From positions 1-64,000 of the forward strand of contig JAAYAD010000034.1 of NCBI GenBank assembly GCA_012719545.1: a DNA stretch of 64,000 bases, given 5' to 3'. Made by a program: the position numbers and the translations under genes. The stretch comes from Clostridiaceae bacterium. GTDB taxonomy: Bacteria > Bacillota > Clostridia > DSM-8532. The number at the start of each line of letters is the position of its first letter. Positions within the stretch are counted from its first letter, which is position 1. Below are positions 8,984 to 17,121 of the stretch, piece after piece. Below the pieces are notes generated by a model. That model saw only the letters and a program-made list of their open reading frames with translations, did no database searches and was not told where the DNA came from.

Positions 8984-9514
8984 CTATCTGTGATATGCGC
9001 TTGCTGTTATATCTGCCTGTATAGTGCCGTTCTGACCATCAAGCTTTGCTATTTTTATCTTATCTACTCTGATTAGCCTTTCTCCGCCTGATATATCAGC
9101 CAAAAGCTCAACAATGGAAGAAAACTTCCCTGATACAATCATGTAAAAAGGCATCTCAACCATATCGTTATGATTAATTCTCTCATCAAACTTTATGGTT
9201 TTGAATTCAGCATCGTGCTTTAATGACATATTGCGCATCTGCACCATTAACTGATATTCATTGGGATTGTCAGGAAGCTTGTCCTTTAAAACAGAAACAA
9301 TATTCTCAAGTTTGCTTCTGTCCTTTTCAAGGCTCATCATCTCCATAAGCTTTTGCTCATTTTGCTCCAGGGCGAACCTTTCCTTCTCAAGATTTGTGGT
9401 TGTATTCCTGAATTCAGCAATTTTAAGAGCGCTTAAGAGAATAAGAAATGCCGATAACACTATGGATGCAGCCATCAAAACATGATATGTGGAAATCTTG
9501 TTTCTGTTATTCAC
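8984..9514 (-). CDS. pilO: Type IV pilus inner-membrane protein PilO
   Basis: The 176-residue protein has one N-terminal membrane helix (about residues 10-32), a coiled-coil segment rich in Glu/Lys (35-80), and a small ferredoxin-like C-terminal domain. Together these are the PilO layout. PilO pairs with PilN to form the alignment complex linking the motor to the pilus. I place the start at GTG 9514: GAGGAGG lies 8 bases upstream and the gene then overlaps the pilN stop by 8 bases. The longer open frame reaching 9604 would add 30 residues entirely inside pilN. The assignment rests on architecture and position after pilM-pilN more than on sequence identity. Confidence 0.88.
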   Translation of the reverse strand: MNNRNKISTYHVLMAASIVLSAFLILLSALKIAEFRNTTTNLEKERFALEQNEQKLMEMMSLEKDRSKLENIVSVLKDKLPDNPNEYQLMVQMRNMSLKHDAEFKTIKFDERINHNDMVEMPFYMIVSGKFSSIVELLADISGGERLIRVDKIKIAKLDGQNGTIQADITASAYHR

Positions 9515-10082
9515 TGGCTGCCACCTCCTCAAATACGAACCCCTCTCCGGGAAGCAGGGCAAAGCTAATTTCAAACTCAACCCGGCCCTGGGTTTCCTGG
9601 GCATAGTTGCACATAACTTCTCCGGTTTTGTTCAGTTCTTCAAGAGCTTTTATCCAGTCAGTCACTCCCTGATGGTTCAATGAAACTCCTTGTACAATGC
9701 AATTGCCCTTTCCGTCGCTATAGCTAAGTTGTATACTTGTAAGCCCAATATTTTCGGGCACTGTATTGCTAATTTCTGCTAACAAGCTATCCCATTCAGG
9801 ATTTTTGCCATAGGCTTTTGATGCCATATCAGAAAGGCTTTTTGCCTCATTCTTTAATGCTATAAGTTCGCCGATTCCGGAAATCCTGTTTTCAACAATC
9901 CGATTCGTATTCCTTATACTGTCAAGCTCACGCCCTTTGGCAGCCATAGCAAGGGTAAGCCCAAGATATAGAGCAAAAAGCCCCAGCATAACTATAATAG
10001 ATATCATTAATCCCTTGTCCTTTTTCTTTGATGCCTGGTGAAGCATCCTGTATTCACTGGGCAAGAGGCTTATATTATACAT
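9507..10082 (-). CDS. pilN: Type IV pilus assembly protein PilN
   Basis: The 191-residue protein begins with MYNISLLPSEY, the short cytoplasmic PilN segment that docks into the groove of PilM. A membrane helix (25-48), a coiled coil and a ferredoxin-like fold follow. GGAGG sits 7 bases upstream and overlaps the end of pilM, so coupling is likely. PilM-PilN-PilO order is the conserved one for the alignment complex. Confidence 0.92.
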   Translation of the reverse strand: MYNISLLPSEYRMLHQASKKKDKGLMISIIVMLGLFALYLGLTLAMAAKGRELDSIRNTNRIVENRISGIGELIALKNEAKSLSDMASKAYGKNPEWDSLLAEISNTVPENIGLTSIQLSYSDGKGNCIVQGVSLNHQGVTDWIKALEELNKTGEVMCNYAQETQGRVEFEISFALLPGEGFVFEEVAASE

Positions 10083-10084
10083 CC

Positions 10085-11050
10085 TTAATCCTCCAATCCT
10101 CTCAAAGCCAGGCTTATGGCCGCAACATAACCAAATAAATTGAAAGCCTTGCCCTTTCCCTTAGAAATGCTTTCTTCAAGCTTTTTATATGGTTCAAGCA
10201 CCTCAAAGGAAAGGCCTGTGGCTAAAGAAAGTTTTTCAGCCACCGCATTTTGGTATGTACTTGTTCCAAGTATGCAGAATCTTGCAACATCCTGATAGGT
10301 CTGGGACCTGAAGTAATTTACCGAGGTCCTTACCTCTCCTAAAAGGATGTCAGAAATAGCATCCAGTGTATCCTCTGCATCTTCAAAGTCGGGTTGATTC
10401 AGCAGGGTATTCGAAAAACTCACTGTACGGGCTATTGCCAGAAATCCATTATTGAAAATCATAATATTGCCAATGTCATTATTAAATGTTATAAGGGCAA
10501 AGTTGCCATCATTGCTCTCTAACAGAGCTGCACGCCCCAGAGCCAGCATGGTGGAGTCAATTTCCGTAATAGTCAGATTTGACTTGCTTACAGCTTCTAT
10601 GAAATCATTGAGCATCTTTTTTCTTGCACCCACCAGCAGGACATTCAAACCTGCGCCTGAATCATTTCCTTCCTCTCCCAGAACAACATAATCCAGCTGC
10701 AGTTCTTCCAATGGAATTGGAATATAGTCCTGAGCCTGGAAACGGATCATATTCCTGATTTTATCCTGAGGTACCTTGGGAAAAGTTGCAAAGCGCACTA
10801 TTACATCCTGATTGTTTACACCTATGACAACCTCGCGTGCTTTAAACCCGTTTTGCTCTATAAGTTTCTGCAAATACACATTAAACTTGTCTATATCCAG
10901 AATGCGCCCATCCCTTACTATGCCTTCTGGAATGGATATACTTCCTAAGGCTGCTATAACCGGCTTTTTGCGGGTTCCTTTCAGTTCAACAGCCCTTATT
11001 TCTTTTGAATCGGCTTCAAGGCCTATAACACTGTTATTGTAAAATCTCAT
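10085..11050 (-). CDS. pilM: Type IV pilus actin-like protein PilM
   Basis: Cytoplasmic actin/FtsA-fold ATP-binding protein that recruits PilN and forms a ring under the membrane. The 321-residue sequence starts with SVIGLEADSKEIRAVEL, an actin-like phosphate-1 motif. It contains the PilM-typical stretch VIVRFATFPKVPQDK and the segment IPIPLEELQLDY. It is slightly shorter than the usual 350 residues, mainly near the C-terminus. AGGGGA lies 7 bases before the ATG. It is separated from the upstream sigma factor gene by only 15 bases. Confidence 0.93.
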   Translation of the reverse strand: MRFYNNSVIGLEADSKEIRAVELKGTRKKPVIAALGSISIPEGIVRDGRILDIDKFNVYLQKLIEQNGFKAREVVIGVNNQDVIVRFATFPKVPQDKIRNMIRFQAQDYIPIPLEELQLDYVVLGEEGNDSGAGLNVLLVGARKKMLNDFIEAVSKSNLTITEIDSTMLALGRAALLESNDGNFALITFNNDIGNIMIFNNGFLAIARTVSFSNTLLNQPDFEDAEDTLDAISDILLGEVRTSVNYFRSQTYQDVARFCILGTSTYQNAVAEKLSLATGLSFEVLEPYKKLEESISKGKGKAFNLFGYVAAISLALRGLED

Positions 11051-11065
11051 ATGTATATCCCCTGT

Positions 11066-11761
11066 TTAATCGGTCAAATACTTTCTTAAATCCGTCAGAC
11101 TGCTTTTAAGAAGGCGCGATACCTTTCTCTGGTTTATATCAAGATAATCAGCAGTCTGCTGCTGGGTTTTGTTTTTATAAAACAAATAGAATATAACTGC
11201 CTGCTTAATCTCAGGAAGTTTTCTGACAGCATCAATAACCGCTATTCTGTCCTCAATTGGCAGCTTAAAGCTTTCATGATTTAGGCTTGTAACTTTATCA
11301 ATATCAAGCTGGTCTATGGATACAAGCCCCGTGCTGGTATCTTCAAGGTTATTCTCCATATCGCTGACGGCTGTGCAAGAAGAATTGATGGAATAACCTT
11401 CATTATTGAAATAAGAATCTTCAACTCGGCTCCGGCCTCTTTTTCCAAAGTCTTTACCTAAAGAAGGCCTGTAATATTTCATTTCTCTTCGCAGGTAATG
11501 CCTTATTTCGCCTGCGATGCAATAGGTTGCATATGTAGAGAACAACGCGTTAAAGCCTGGCTTATACCGCTTCAACGCCTTCATAACCCCCTCATATCCG
11601 GCCTGCATGGCATCACTTAAATGCAGTCCTTTTCCAAAGCTTATGGCAATGTGCCTGACAAGAGGAGCTGAAGCTTCCAGAAGTTTTGAAAGGTTGTCCC
11701 CTGTCGGGCTTTTCCTGTAACAATCATAAAGGCTGTTAATTTTATCGTTTATGAGCCCCAT
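11066..11761 (-). CDS. Sigma-70 family RNA polymerase sigma factor inside the pilus operon
   Basis: The 231-residue protein has sigma region 2 at about residues 28-105, including LVRHIA, the core-binding and -10 segments FSTYATYCIAGEIRHYLRRE, and a region 4 helix-turn-helix at the end (KTQQQTADYLDINQRKVSRLLKSS, split over about 200-225). Between them lies a Ser/Asn/Asp-rich linker (115-175) instead of a recognisable region 3. Region 2 is closest in feel to the SigB/SigF/SigG group. It starts 2 bases after the pilC stop with GGAGG 12 bases upstream, so it is co-transcribed with pilus genes. No anti-sigma factor gene is adjacent. A pilus-specific role is inference from position alone. Confidence 0.88.
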   Translation of the reverse strand: MGLINDKINSLYDCYRKSPTGDNLSKLLEASAPLVRHIAISFGKGLHLSDAMQAGYEGVMKALKRYKPGFNALFSTYATYCIAGEIRHYLRREMKYYRPSLGKDFGKRGRSRVEDSYFNNEGYSINSSCTAVSDMENNLEDTSTGLVSIDQLDIDKVTSLNHESFKLPIEDRIAVIDAVRKLPEIKQAVIFYLFYKNKTQQQTADYLDINQRKVSRLLKSSLTDLRKYLTD

Positions 11762-11762
11762 G

Positions 11763-12971
11763 CTAGAATCCCACCTCCGTTACCGCTGTAAAGATTGGCA
11801 GGTAAAGAGATATGAGCATACCGCCTATAAGAACGCCTATGAGAATAAGCGCAATGGGCTGGATGTGGGATTGCAATGTCTTTGTGCTTGTTTCCACTTC
11901 CTGCTCGTAGAATTCAGCTATTTTATCAAGGAGCACAGGTAACGTACCCGATTCTTCGCCCACGGCAATCATATGCGTTACAACCGGCGGGAAAATGCCG
12001 CTTTCCTCCAGCGTAGACGCAATGCTCTTTCCTTCCTCAATTTGTTTTGCCGCAAGTTTAACCGTATTTGCGATGATATCGCTTCCGGAGGTTGGTCCAG
12101 CGCTTTCAAGAGCCTGCACAACCGGGATTCCTCCCTCCAGAAGGGTGGCAAGTGTTCGTGAAAAGCGAGCAATAACAGACTTTAATATTAGGGGTCCGAA
12201 TATTGGAATTTTCAGCTTAAAATGTTCCCATAAATCATGACCTTTTTTGCTTTTTGCAAATGCCACTACGGCTGATGAAACAGCAACCATTGCCCCAAAC
12301 CATATATAATACCGGCTTCTTATTGATTCTGACAAGCCAAATACAAATCTTGTTATGGCCGGCGTGTGAGTTGTCTTAGGAATAAATCCTTCAAAAATTG
12401 GGACAAGGAAAATCAGCATTGCGAAAAATATAACAACGGCAAAAATGGCTATGGTTCTTGGATAGGAAATTGCCGACTTTACTTCTTCCTTAAGAATTTT
12501 TTCTTTCTGAAGCTGTTCTGAAAGCCTTATCAGGGATTTTTCCAGCATACCGCCTGTTTCGCCAGTACGAATCATTGATATGTAAAGATCTGAAAAAATA
12601 TTGGGATATGCGCCAAATGCCTCAGAAAGGTTCATTCCTCCTTCAACATCGCGAACAATGCCTTCAAGGGCATTTCTTAATGTTGGATTTTCAACCTGTC
12701 GGCTTAAAGTATATAAAGCCCTTGTTACAGGAATACCAGCTCCAAGCATGGATGAAAACTGACGGCTGAAAAGAGCAAGATCAGCCAAAGTCACCTTCTT
12801 GTCCATAGAAAGGAAGGAGCTTTTTCTCTTAGGTTTATTCTCGTTAAGGTCAATAACCGAAAGCCCCATACCGCGGAGCTTCTCCACAGCCTCATTTATG
12901 CTTTCGGCATTAATGACGCCCTTTACTATATCTCCCTGTTTGTTTAGGCATTCATATGTAAAAGTTATCAT
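11763..12971 (-). CDS. pilC: Type IV pilus platform protein PilC
   Basis: Polytopic inner-membrane platform of the GspF/PilC family. It is 402 residues long, with two repeated T2SSF domains (about 70-195 and 270-395). Each ends in hydrophobic helices and carries the family motif GIPVTRAL or GIPVVQAL, followed by a GETGGML or GEESGTLP segment. The N-terminal 60 residues hold the small beta domain FTYECLNKQGDIVKG. PilC couples the PilB and PilT motors to pilin insertion. Full length and intact. Confidence 0.96.
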   Translation of the reverse strand: MITFTYECLNKQGDIVKGVINAESINEAVEKLRGMGLSVIDLNENKPKRKSSFLSMDKKVTLADLALFSRQFSSMLGAGIPVTRALYTLSRQVENPTLRNALEGIVRDVEGGMNLSEAFGAYPNIFSDLYISMIRTGETGGMLEKSLIRLSEQLQKEKILKEEVKSAISYPRTIAIFAVVIFFAMLIFLVPIFEGFIPKTTHTPAITRFVFGLSESIRSRYYIWFGAMVAVSSAVVAFAKSKKGHDLWEHFKLKIPIFGPLILKSVIARFSRTLATLLEGGIPVVQALESAGPTSGSDIIANTVKLAAKQIEEGKSIASTLEESGIFPPVVTHMIAVGEESGTLPVLLDKIAEFYEQEVETSTKTLQSHIQPIALILIGVLIGGMLISLYLPIFTAVTEVGF

Positions 12972-13021
12972 AAAAATTGCGTTAACTCCTCTAATTAATA
13001 ATCAAGGCTTAATCGCTTCAA

Positions 13022-14092
13022 TTAAAGAAAGAAGCTGTTTTTCATAAGCCTTTCAACTTCAGCTCTGTCAATGCAGTATTCCAGTACTGCTTCCCGGCTT
13101 ATCTTCTGCTGGTTATACAATCTTACAAGAGCCTGGTCCATAGTCTGCATGCCCTGGGAGTGCCCTGTCTGTATAACTGAATATATCTGGTGCTCTTTTC
13201 CTTCCCTTATCAGATTCCTTATGGCAGGCACATCTATCATGTACTCTACGGCCACAACCCTGCCCATTCCGTCAATGGTGGGCACAAGCTGCTGAGAAAT
13301 TACAGCCCTCAAGGTATTTGCCAGCTGCTGGCGTATCTGCAACCTTTTATCCCCGCTAAAGGAGTCAATAATTCTTGTTATTGTCAATGGTGCAGTCTGA
13401 GTATGCAGTGTGGATAATACCAGATGACCTGTTTCAGCGGCTGTAAGAGCTATGCTGATGCTTTCACTGTCCCTCATCTCACCAATCATTATAATGTCCG
13501 GGTCATGGCGCAACACATGGCGCAGAGCAGCACTAAAGCTGTGGGTGTCTGTTCCCAGTTCTCTTTGCCTTACGGTGGATTTCTTGTGCCTGTGAAGGAA
13601 CTCAATGGGATCTTCAATGGTTACAATATTGCTGGCCCTTGTGGAATTTATAAGGTCTATCATGGCAGCAAGGGTGGTTGACTTGCCGCTGCCGGTAGGG
13701 CCTGTAACCAGTATCAGCCCGCGAGGAAGGTCGCATAATCTTTTTACATCCGAAGGAAGGCCAAGGGTCTCAAATTCCGGAATAACGAATGGAACAGCCC
13801 TGAATACTGCTGATAAGGAACTGCGCTGATACATTATATTTCCTCTGAATCTTGAGCAGCCGCTTATGGAATAAGAGAAATCAAGTTCCCATTCCCTTTC
13901 AAAACGCTCTTTCTGATAATCCTTAAGTATGGGCATTATCATATCCTGAACATCGGTATCCTTTAAAACAGGATAATCCAATGCTATTAATTCGCCATTT
14001 ATCCTGATGCACGGCGGCATACCCGCCACCAGATGAAGGTCAGAGCCACCCTTTTCCACAAGATCTGTTAATAGCTGATTAATTGTATCCAT
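13022..14092 (-). CDS. pilT: Type IV pilus retraction ATPase PilT
   Basis: Hexameric ATPase for pilus retraction and twitching. The 356-residue protein has a PAS-like N-domain with GGSDLHLVAG, Walker A GPTGSGKST (131-139), Asp box TIEDPIEF, Walker B DPDIIMIGEMRD, a His box and the PilT-specific AIRNLIREGK motif. It lacks the zinc cysteines of PilB. ATG 14092 is chosen because the in-frame ATG at 14110 lies inside the GGAGG site itself. PilT next to PilB and PilC means these pili can probably retract. Confidence 0.96.
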   Translation of the reverse strand: MDTINQLLTDLVEKGGSDLHLVAGMPPCIRINGELIALDYPVLKDTDVQDMIMPILKDYQKERFEREWELDFSYSISGCSRFRGNIMYQRSSLSAVFRAVPFVIPEFETLGLPSDVKRLCDLPRGLILVTGPTGSGKSTTLAAMIDLINSTRASNIVTIEDPIEFLHRHKKSTVRQRELGTDTHSFSAALRHVLRHDPDIIMIGEMRDSESISIALTAAETGHLVLSTLHTQTAPLTITRIIDSFSGDKRLQIRQQLANTLRAVISQQLVPTIDGMGRVVAVEYMIDVPAIRNLIREGKEHQIYSVIQTGHSQGMQTMDQALVRLYNQQKISREAVLEYCIDRAEVERLMKNSFFL

Positions 14093-14136
14093 ATATGTTT
14101 TGACCTCCATTGCATTACTGTAATCAGGAATAGCTA

Positions 14137-15552
14137 TTATTCCTCAGAGCCGTTGTCCGACGATTCTTCTTCAAGGGGATTGTCAATAAACTTTATCATA
14201 TCCTTTACATACTGAATATTTTCCGGGGTGTCCTCAAGGTACAGAACATAATGGTACGAATTGTCCCTGGCAACATTGTCCGAAATGGTAAAATTCTCTG
14301 CTGGTATGCCAGTCAGGTTAACAATAAGCTTCATTCTTTCCTTAAGCCTGTAATAGCCTGACGACACATTGGAATAATCTACTGGTACTTTAATGGTATC
14401 AAGTATTACATCCATCTTCATAAGATGATTAAGCACATAAAGCTTGTAATCCGGAGGGCAAAAAATCAAAAGACTTTTTGAAAGGCTCGGATAATTTAAA
14501 GTATATGTTCTTATGCCTTCGATGCCAAGGTATTGAAGCCTTTTTTCTGCTTCTTTTGCCGAAATATTGTTAAGATAATATACAAAGAATAAATTGTCAT
14601 TGACATGTTCCTTAACGTCAAACTTGTTTATTATATGTTCGGCAAGCTCCACATTTCTTTCATCACCATTGAGCCAGATGGTCTTAAGCCTTCTGTTGAG
14701 AGTAATGATGTTTACGTCCAAATCAAGTTCTTCAAAGATATCCATGATTTCGTGGGACGTTAAGTATTCCATATTCTTCTGCTTTAATATAAAGCTGTTT
14801 TGCACATTTTTTGCGATATCAACTGTGTCCTTTACCTTTTTAATTTCCTCAAGGTCCTTATCTTTTCCGTAAAACCAGAGAGTCATAGGGTCAGACTCTA
14901 TAACTATTCCCTGAGGCAGCCCAATTTTGCCAAGTATAACATTGAGTTCATCAGCAGTAATATTACTCATTGCAACTGGCGACATCTTATAGCCAGCATC
15001 CTGATTTCCGGCATTCTCAGCCTTATCTAACATGGAAATAAGTTCTCTTATTTTCCCCAAATCTTTGGGAAGCCCCTGAATCCATATGGCTTTCTTGTTG
15101 CTATCAAGGATTATCTTTTTTACCTGTAAGGAAAGAGCATCAATCTGGGATGCCACAACTTCCGAATCAATATACTGAAGGTTGAATTTTGCCAGTGATG
15201 TTTCATTAAAGAAATCGCTGGTCAGCTTATCCCTGGTTCCAACAATTATGGTTTTTCCGTTTTGTATGTACTCCAGGCCAGCTACCTTTAAAAGATAATC
15301 AATGGCCTGGTCAAAGGTTGCATCTTCCACTCTGAAATCAACGTTTACAGGCTGACCTGTAAAAATTATGCTTTTATCTGCTGTATAAGCCAATGCCGAC
15401 AAAACATCCCTGATATCAGCACCAACAACATTTATTGTAATTTTATCGTCCTCGCTGCCTGATTTAATGGATGCATCTGCAAAACTCTGGAAAAAAAACG
15501 AAAATGCCAGTATAACAATCAAAAAGAGTAAATTTTTAATTTTGACAGACAT
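14137..15552 (-). CDS. Secretin N-domain protein without a secretin barrel (PilQ-like)
   Basis: The 471-residue protein has a signal peptide (about 1-27) and then ITINVVGADIRDVLSALA, the STN/N0 domain start of secretins (roughly 35-105). Several repeats of secretin N1-type folds follow, with units such as FNLQYIDSEVVASQID and VYYLNNISAKEAEKRL. The conserved C-terminal secretin barrel is absent; the chain ends in a domain with an acidic Ser/Glu tail. GGAGG lies 5 bases before the ATG. In diderm bacteria these N-domains sit in the periplasm and contact PilP. Here the protein follows a PilP-like gene, so the periplasmic part of the assembly seems kept without the outer-membrane pore. Extracytoplasmic location is predicted from the signal peptide. 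Confidence 0.8.
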   Translation of the reverse strand: MSVKIKNLLFLIVILAFSFFFQSFADASIKSGSEDDKITINVVGADIRDVLSALAYTADKSIIFTGQPVNVDFRVEDATFDQAIDYLLKVAGLEYIQNGKTIIVGTRDKLTSDFFNETSLAKFNLQYIDSEVVASQIDALSLQVKKIILDSNKKAIWIQGLPKDLGKIRELISMLDKAENAGNQDAGYKMSPVAMSNITADELNVILGKIGLPQGIVIESDPMTLWFYGKDKDLEEIKKVKDTVDIAKNVQNSFILKQKNMEYLTSHEIMDIFEELDLDVNIITLNRRLKTIWLNGDERNVELAEHIINKFDVKEHVNDNLFFVYYLNNISAKEAEKRLQYLGIEGIRTYTLNYPSLSKSLLIFCPPDYKLYVLNHLMKMDVILDTIKVPVDYSNVSSGYYRLKERMKLIVNLTGIPAENFTISDNVARDNSYHYVLYLEDTPENIQYVKDMIKFIDNPLEEESSDNGSEE

Positions 15553-15571
15553 ATTTTCCTCCTGCGCTATC

Positions 15572-16039
15572 TTATTTAGTGGACGATAAACTAAGTGTTA
15601 TGCTTTTCTCATTAGACTTAAGGGTAACAGAATCTTTCTCTATGCTGACAACTTTCCAGGATTTCTCTCCCACGATATCATCGATGCCTGCCACATATGA
15701 GCAGCCATCTGCAACTATTATGGCTACAGGCTTATTGTCTGAAAGCACAATTCCAGTAAGCTTCATGGGCTCACCAAAAGGATCCTTGCCAACATTTACA
15801 GCGCTTTCTGTCCTTTTAAACTGAGGCAGCACATCAACCTGCGGCTCCTTGGGAAGATTATCGCCGGTGTAAAAATCATCCGTTTTACCGGATGCGTCAA
15901 TGTTCTTATTTCCCTGTCCTGACAAAACAATAATAAGTACTACAAGAAGTACCACTAAAACAGGAAGAAGATAGACAAGCGACTTATTAACTTCAAAAAA
16001 CTTCTTTACGGCAGATTTCAAGCCCTCAATATATTTCAT
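15572..16039 (-). CDS. PilP/GspC-like membrane protein
   Basis: The 155-residue protein has one membrane helix near residues 20-42, a linker rich in Asp/Lys, and a C-terminal beta domain beginning at about GKDPFGEPMKLTGIV. The spacing DPF, LTGI, then paired strands ending VTLK and SITLSLS resembles the homology-region domain of PilP and GspC, which binds secretin N0. Its neighbour is a secretin N-domain protein, which supports this. I chose ATG 16039 with AAAGGA 7 bases upstream over the ATG at 16063. The call is from pattern and context; a profile search would be needed to make it firm. Confidence 0.65.
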   Translation of the reverse strand: MKYIEGLKSAVKKFFEVNKSLVYLLPVLVVLLVVLIIVLSGQGNKNIDASGKTDDFYTGDNLPKEPQVDVLPQFKRTESAVNVGKDPFGEPMKLTGIVLSDNKPVAIIVADGCSYVAGIDDIVGEKSWKVVSIEKDSVTLKSNEKSITLSLSSTK

Positions 16040-16133
16040 ACCAATGTCCTTTCTGAGAAACATTTCCGGGAGAAAATAGTCAGAAATTGGCCATTTATGC
16101 CATTTTCATAAAGAAAACACAAATAGTAAGTAT

Positions 16134-16162
16134 ATATTACAACAAAGCTATAAACTATACAA
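16134..16162 (-). promoter_or_regulatory. Candidate promoter of the pilP-to-minor-pilin operon
   Basis: TTGTAT and TAATAT on the minus strand are spaced by 17 bases in the AT-rich gap between pilD and the PilP-like gene (16040-16341). It would give a leader of about 90 bases. I see no hairpin terminator in this gap, so read-through from pilD is also possible. Confidence 0.4.
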
Positions 16163-16341
16163 GACAAAAATAAAGGAAATTTCCATGTTTTATTGAAAAA
16201 AATTAATATTTAATAATTTTTCTAAGAAATAAAGCAGAGTTTTGTCGTAATATACCACAGGAGCTAATAAATAGCAACAAAATCAAAAGTGCCCTAAAAC
16301 TTTTAATCAATAATTTAATCAGAACTTAAATCATTAATAAA

Positions 16342-17121
16342 TCAATAATATCTGAAAAGAAGATCATTAAAAAGGCCAATTATTATAGTGCCCAAAACAA
16401 TGAAAGGTCCAAAGGGAATTGTGCTTTTGCGTTCCACTATGCGGAACAATAGCAGGAAAATACATACAATACCTGCAATAAAAATCGATAATAACAGGGT
16501 AACAAGAGCTAGTTTCCAGCCCAAAAACAGGCCAATGGGAAGAAATATTTTCACATCCCCCATACCCATTGCTCCATCATTGCCGTAAATGAGAAGACCT
16601 ATAAGAGCCACTATAAACAGGATACCTGATGCGGATACCATCCCAAGAAGCGGAGCGTACCAGTTGTTCGACCTGTAAAACACAACAGGCCTTACTGTCA
16701 AATGATAAAAATATAGGGGTATTCCTCCCAGCAAGCCTGCCAAAACCAGGCCATTCGGAATAATAAAATGGGCTAAATCAATAAATGCCACAGGGATTAA
16801 TACCGAGAAAAGATACAACAAGGCTAAGGTTTCAATAGTCAGGCCATAACGCATATAAACAAAAAGCCAAAGAATACCTGTCAGCAGTTCAACCAATGGG
16901 TACTGCAGGGATATCCTGGCATTGCAATTTCTGCATTTTCCTTTAAGCAATATAAAGCTCAGAACTGGAATTAAATCTATGGCTTTCAGCTTTTCTCCGC
17001 AGCCGGGACAGCTGGAAGGTGGAGAAACAACAGATTTCTCCTGAGGTATTCTGTATATACAGACATTTAAAAATGAGCCTATGCACATACCGACTAAAAA
17101 TACCAATATACCAATAAACAT
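16342..17121 (-). CDS. pilD: Prepilin peptidase / N-methyltransferase PilD
   Basis: Polytopic aspartic protease (A24 family) that cleaves prepilin leaders and methylates the new N-terminus. The 259-residue protein has the N-terminal GSFLNVCIYRIP motif and a cytoplasmic zinc loop with Cys38, Cys41, Cys63 and Cys66. The two catalytic aspartates lie in FIDLAHF (Asp115) and GMGDVKIF (Asp189). Both methylase and peptidase halves are present. The ATG overlaps the stop of the upstream AIR-synthase-like gene by one base (TGATG), so the two are translated from one message. Confidence 0.96.
   Translation of the reverse strand: MFIGILVFLVGMCIGSFLNVCIYRIPQEKSVVSPPSSCPGCGEKLKAIDLIPVLSFILLKGKCRNCNARISLQYPLVELLTGILWLFVYMRYGLTIETLALLYLFSVLIPVAFIDLAHFIIPNGLVLAGLLGGIPLYFYHLTVRPVVFYRSNNWYAPLLGMVSASGILFIVALIGLLIYGNDGAMGMGDVKIFLPIGLFLGWKLALVTLLLSIFIAGIVCIFLLLFRIVERKSTIPFGPFIVLGTIIIGLFNDLLFRYY

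Noticed and set aside
4249-17121. Type II secretion or tight-adherence system instead of type IV pili
   Set aside because: The presence of PilT, PilM/N/O and a lone short major pilin, with no GspD barrel or Tad-specific genes, favours type IV pili.
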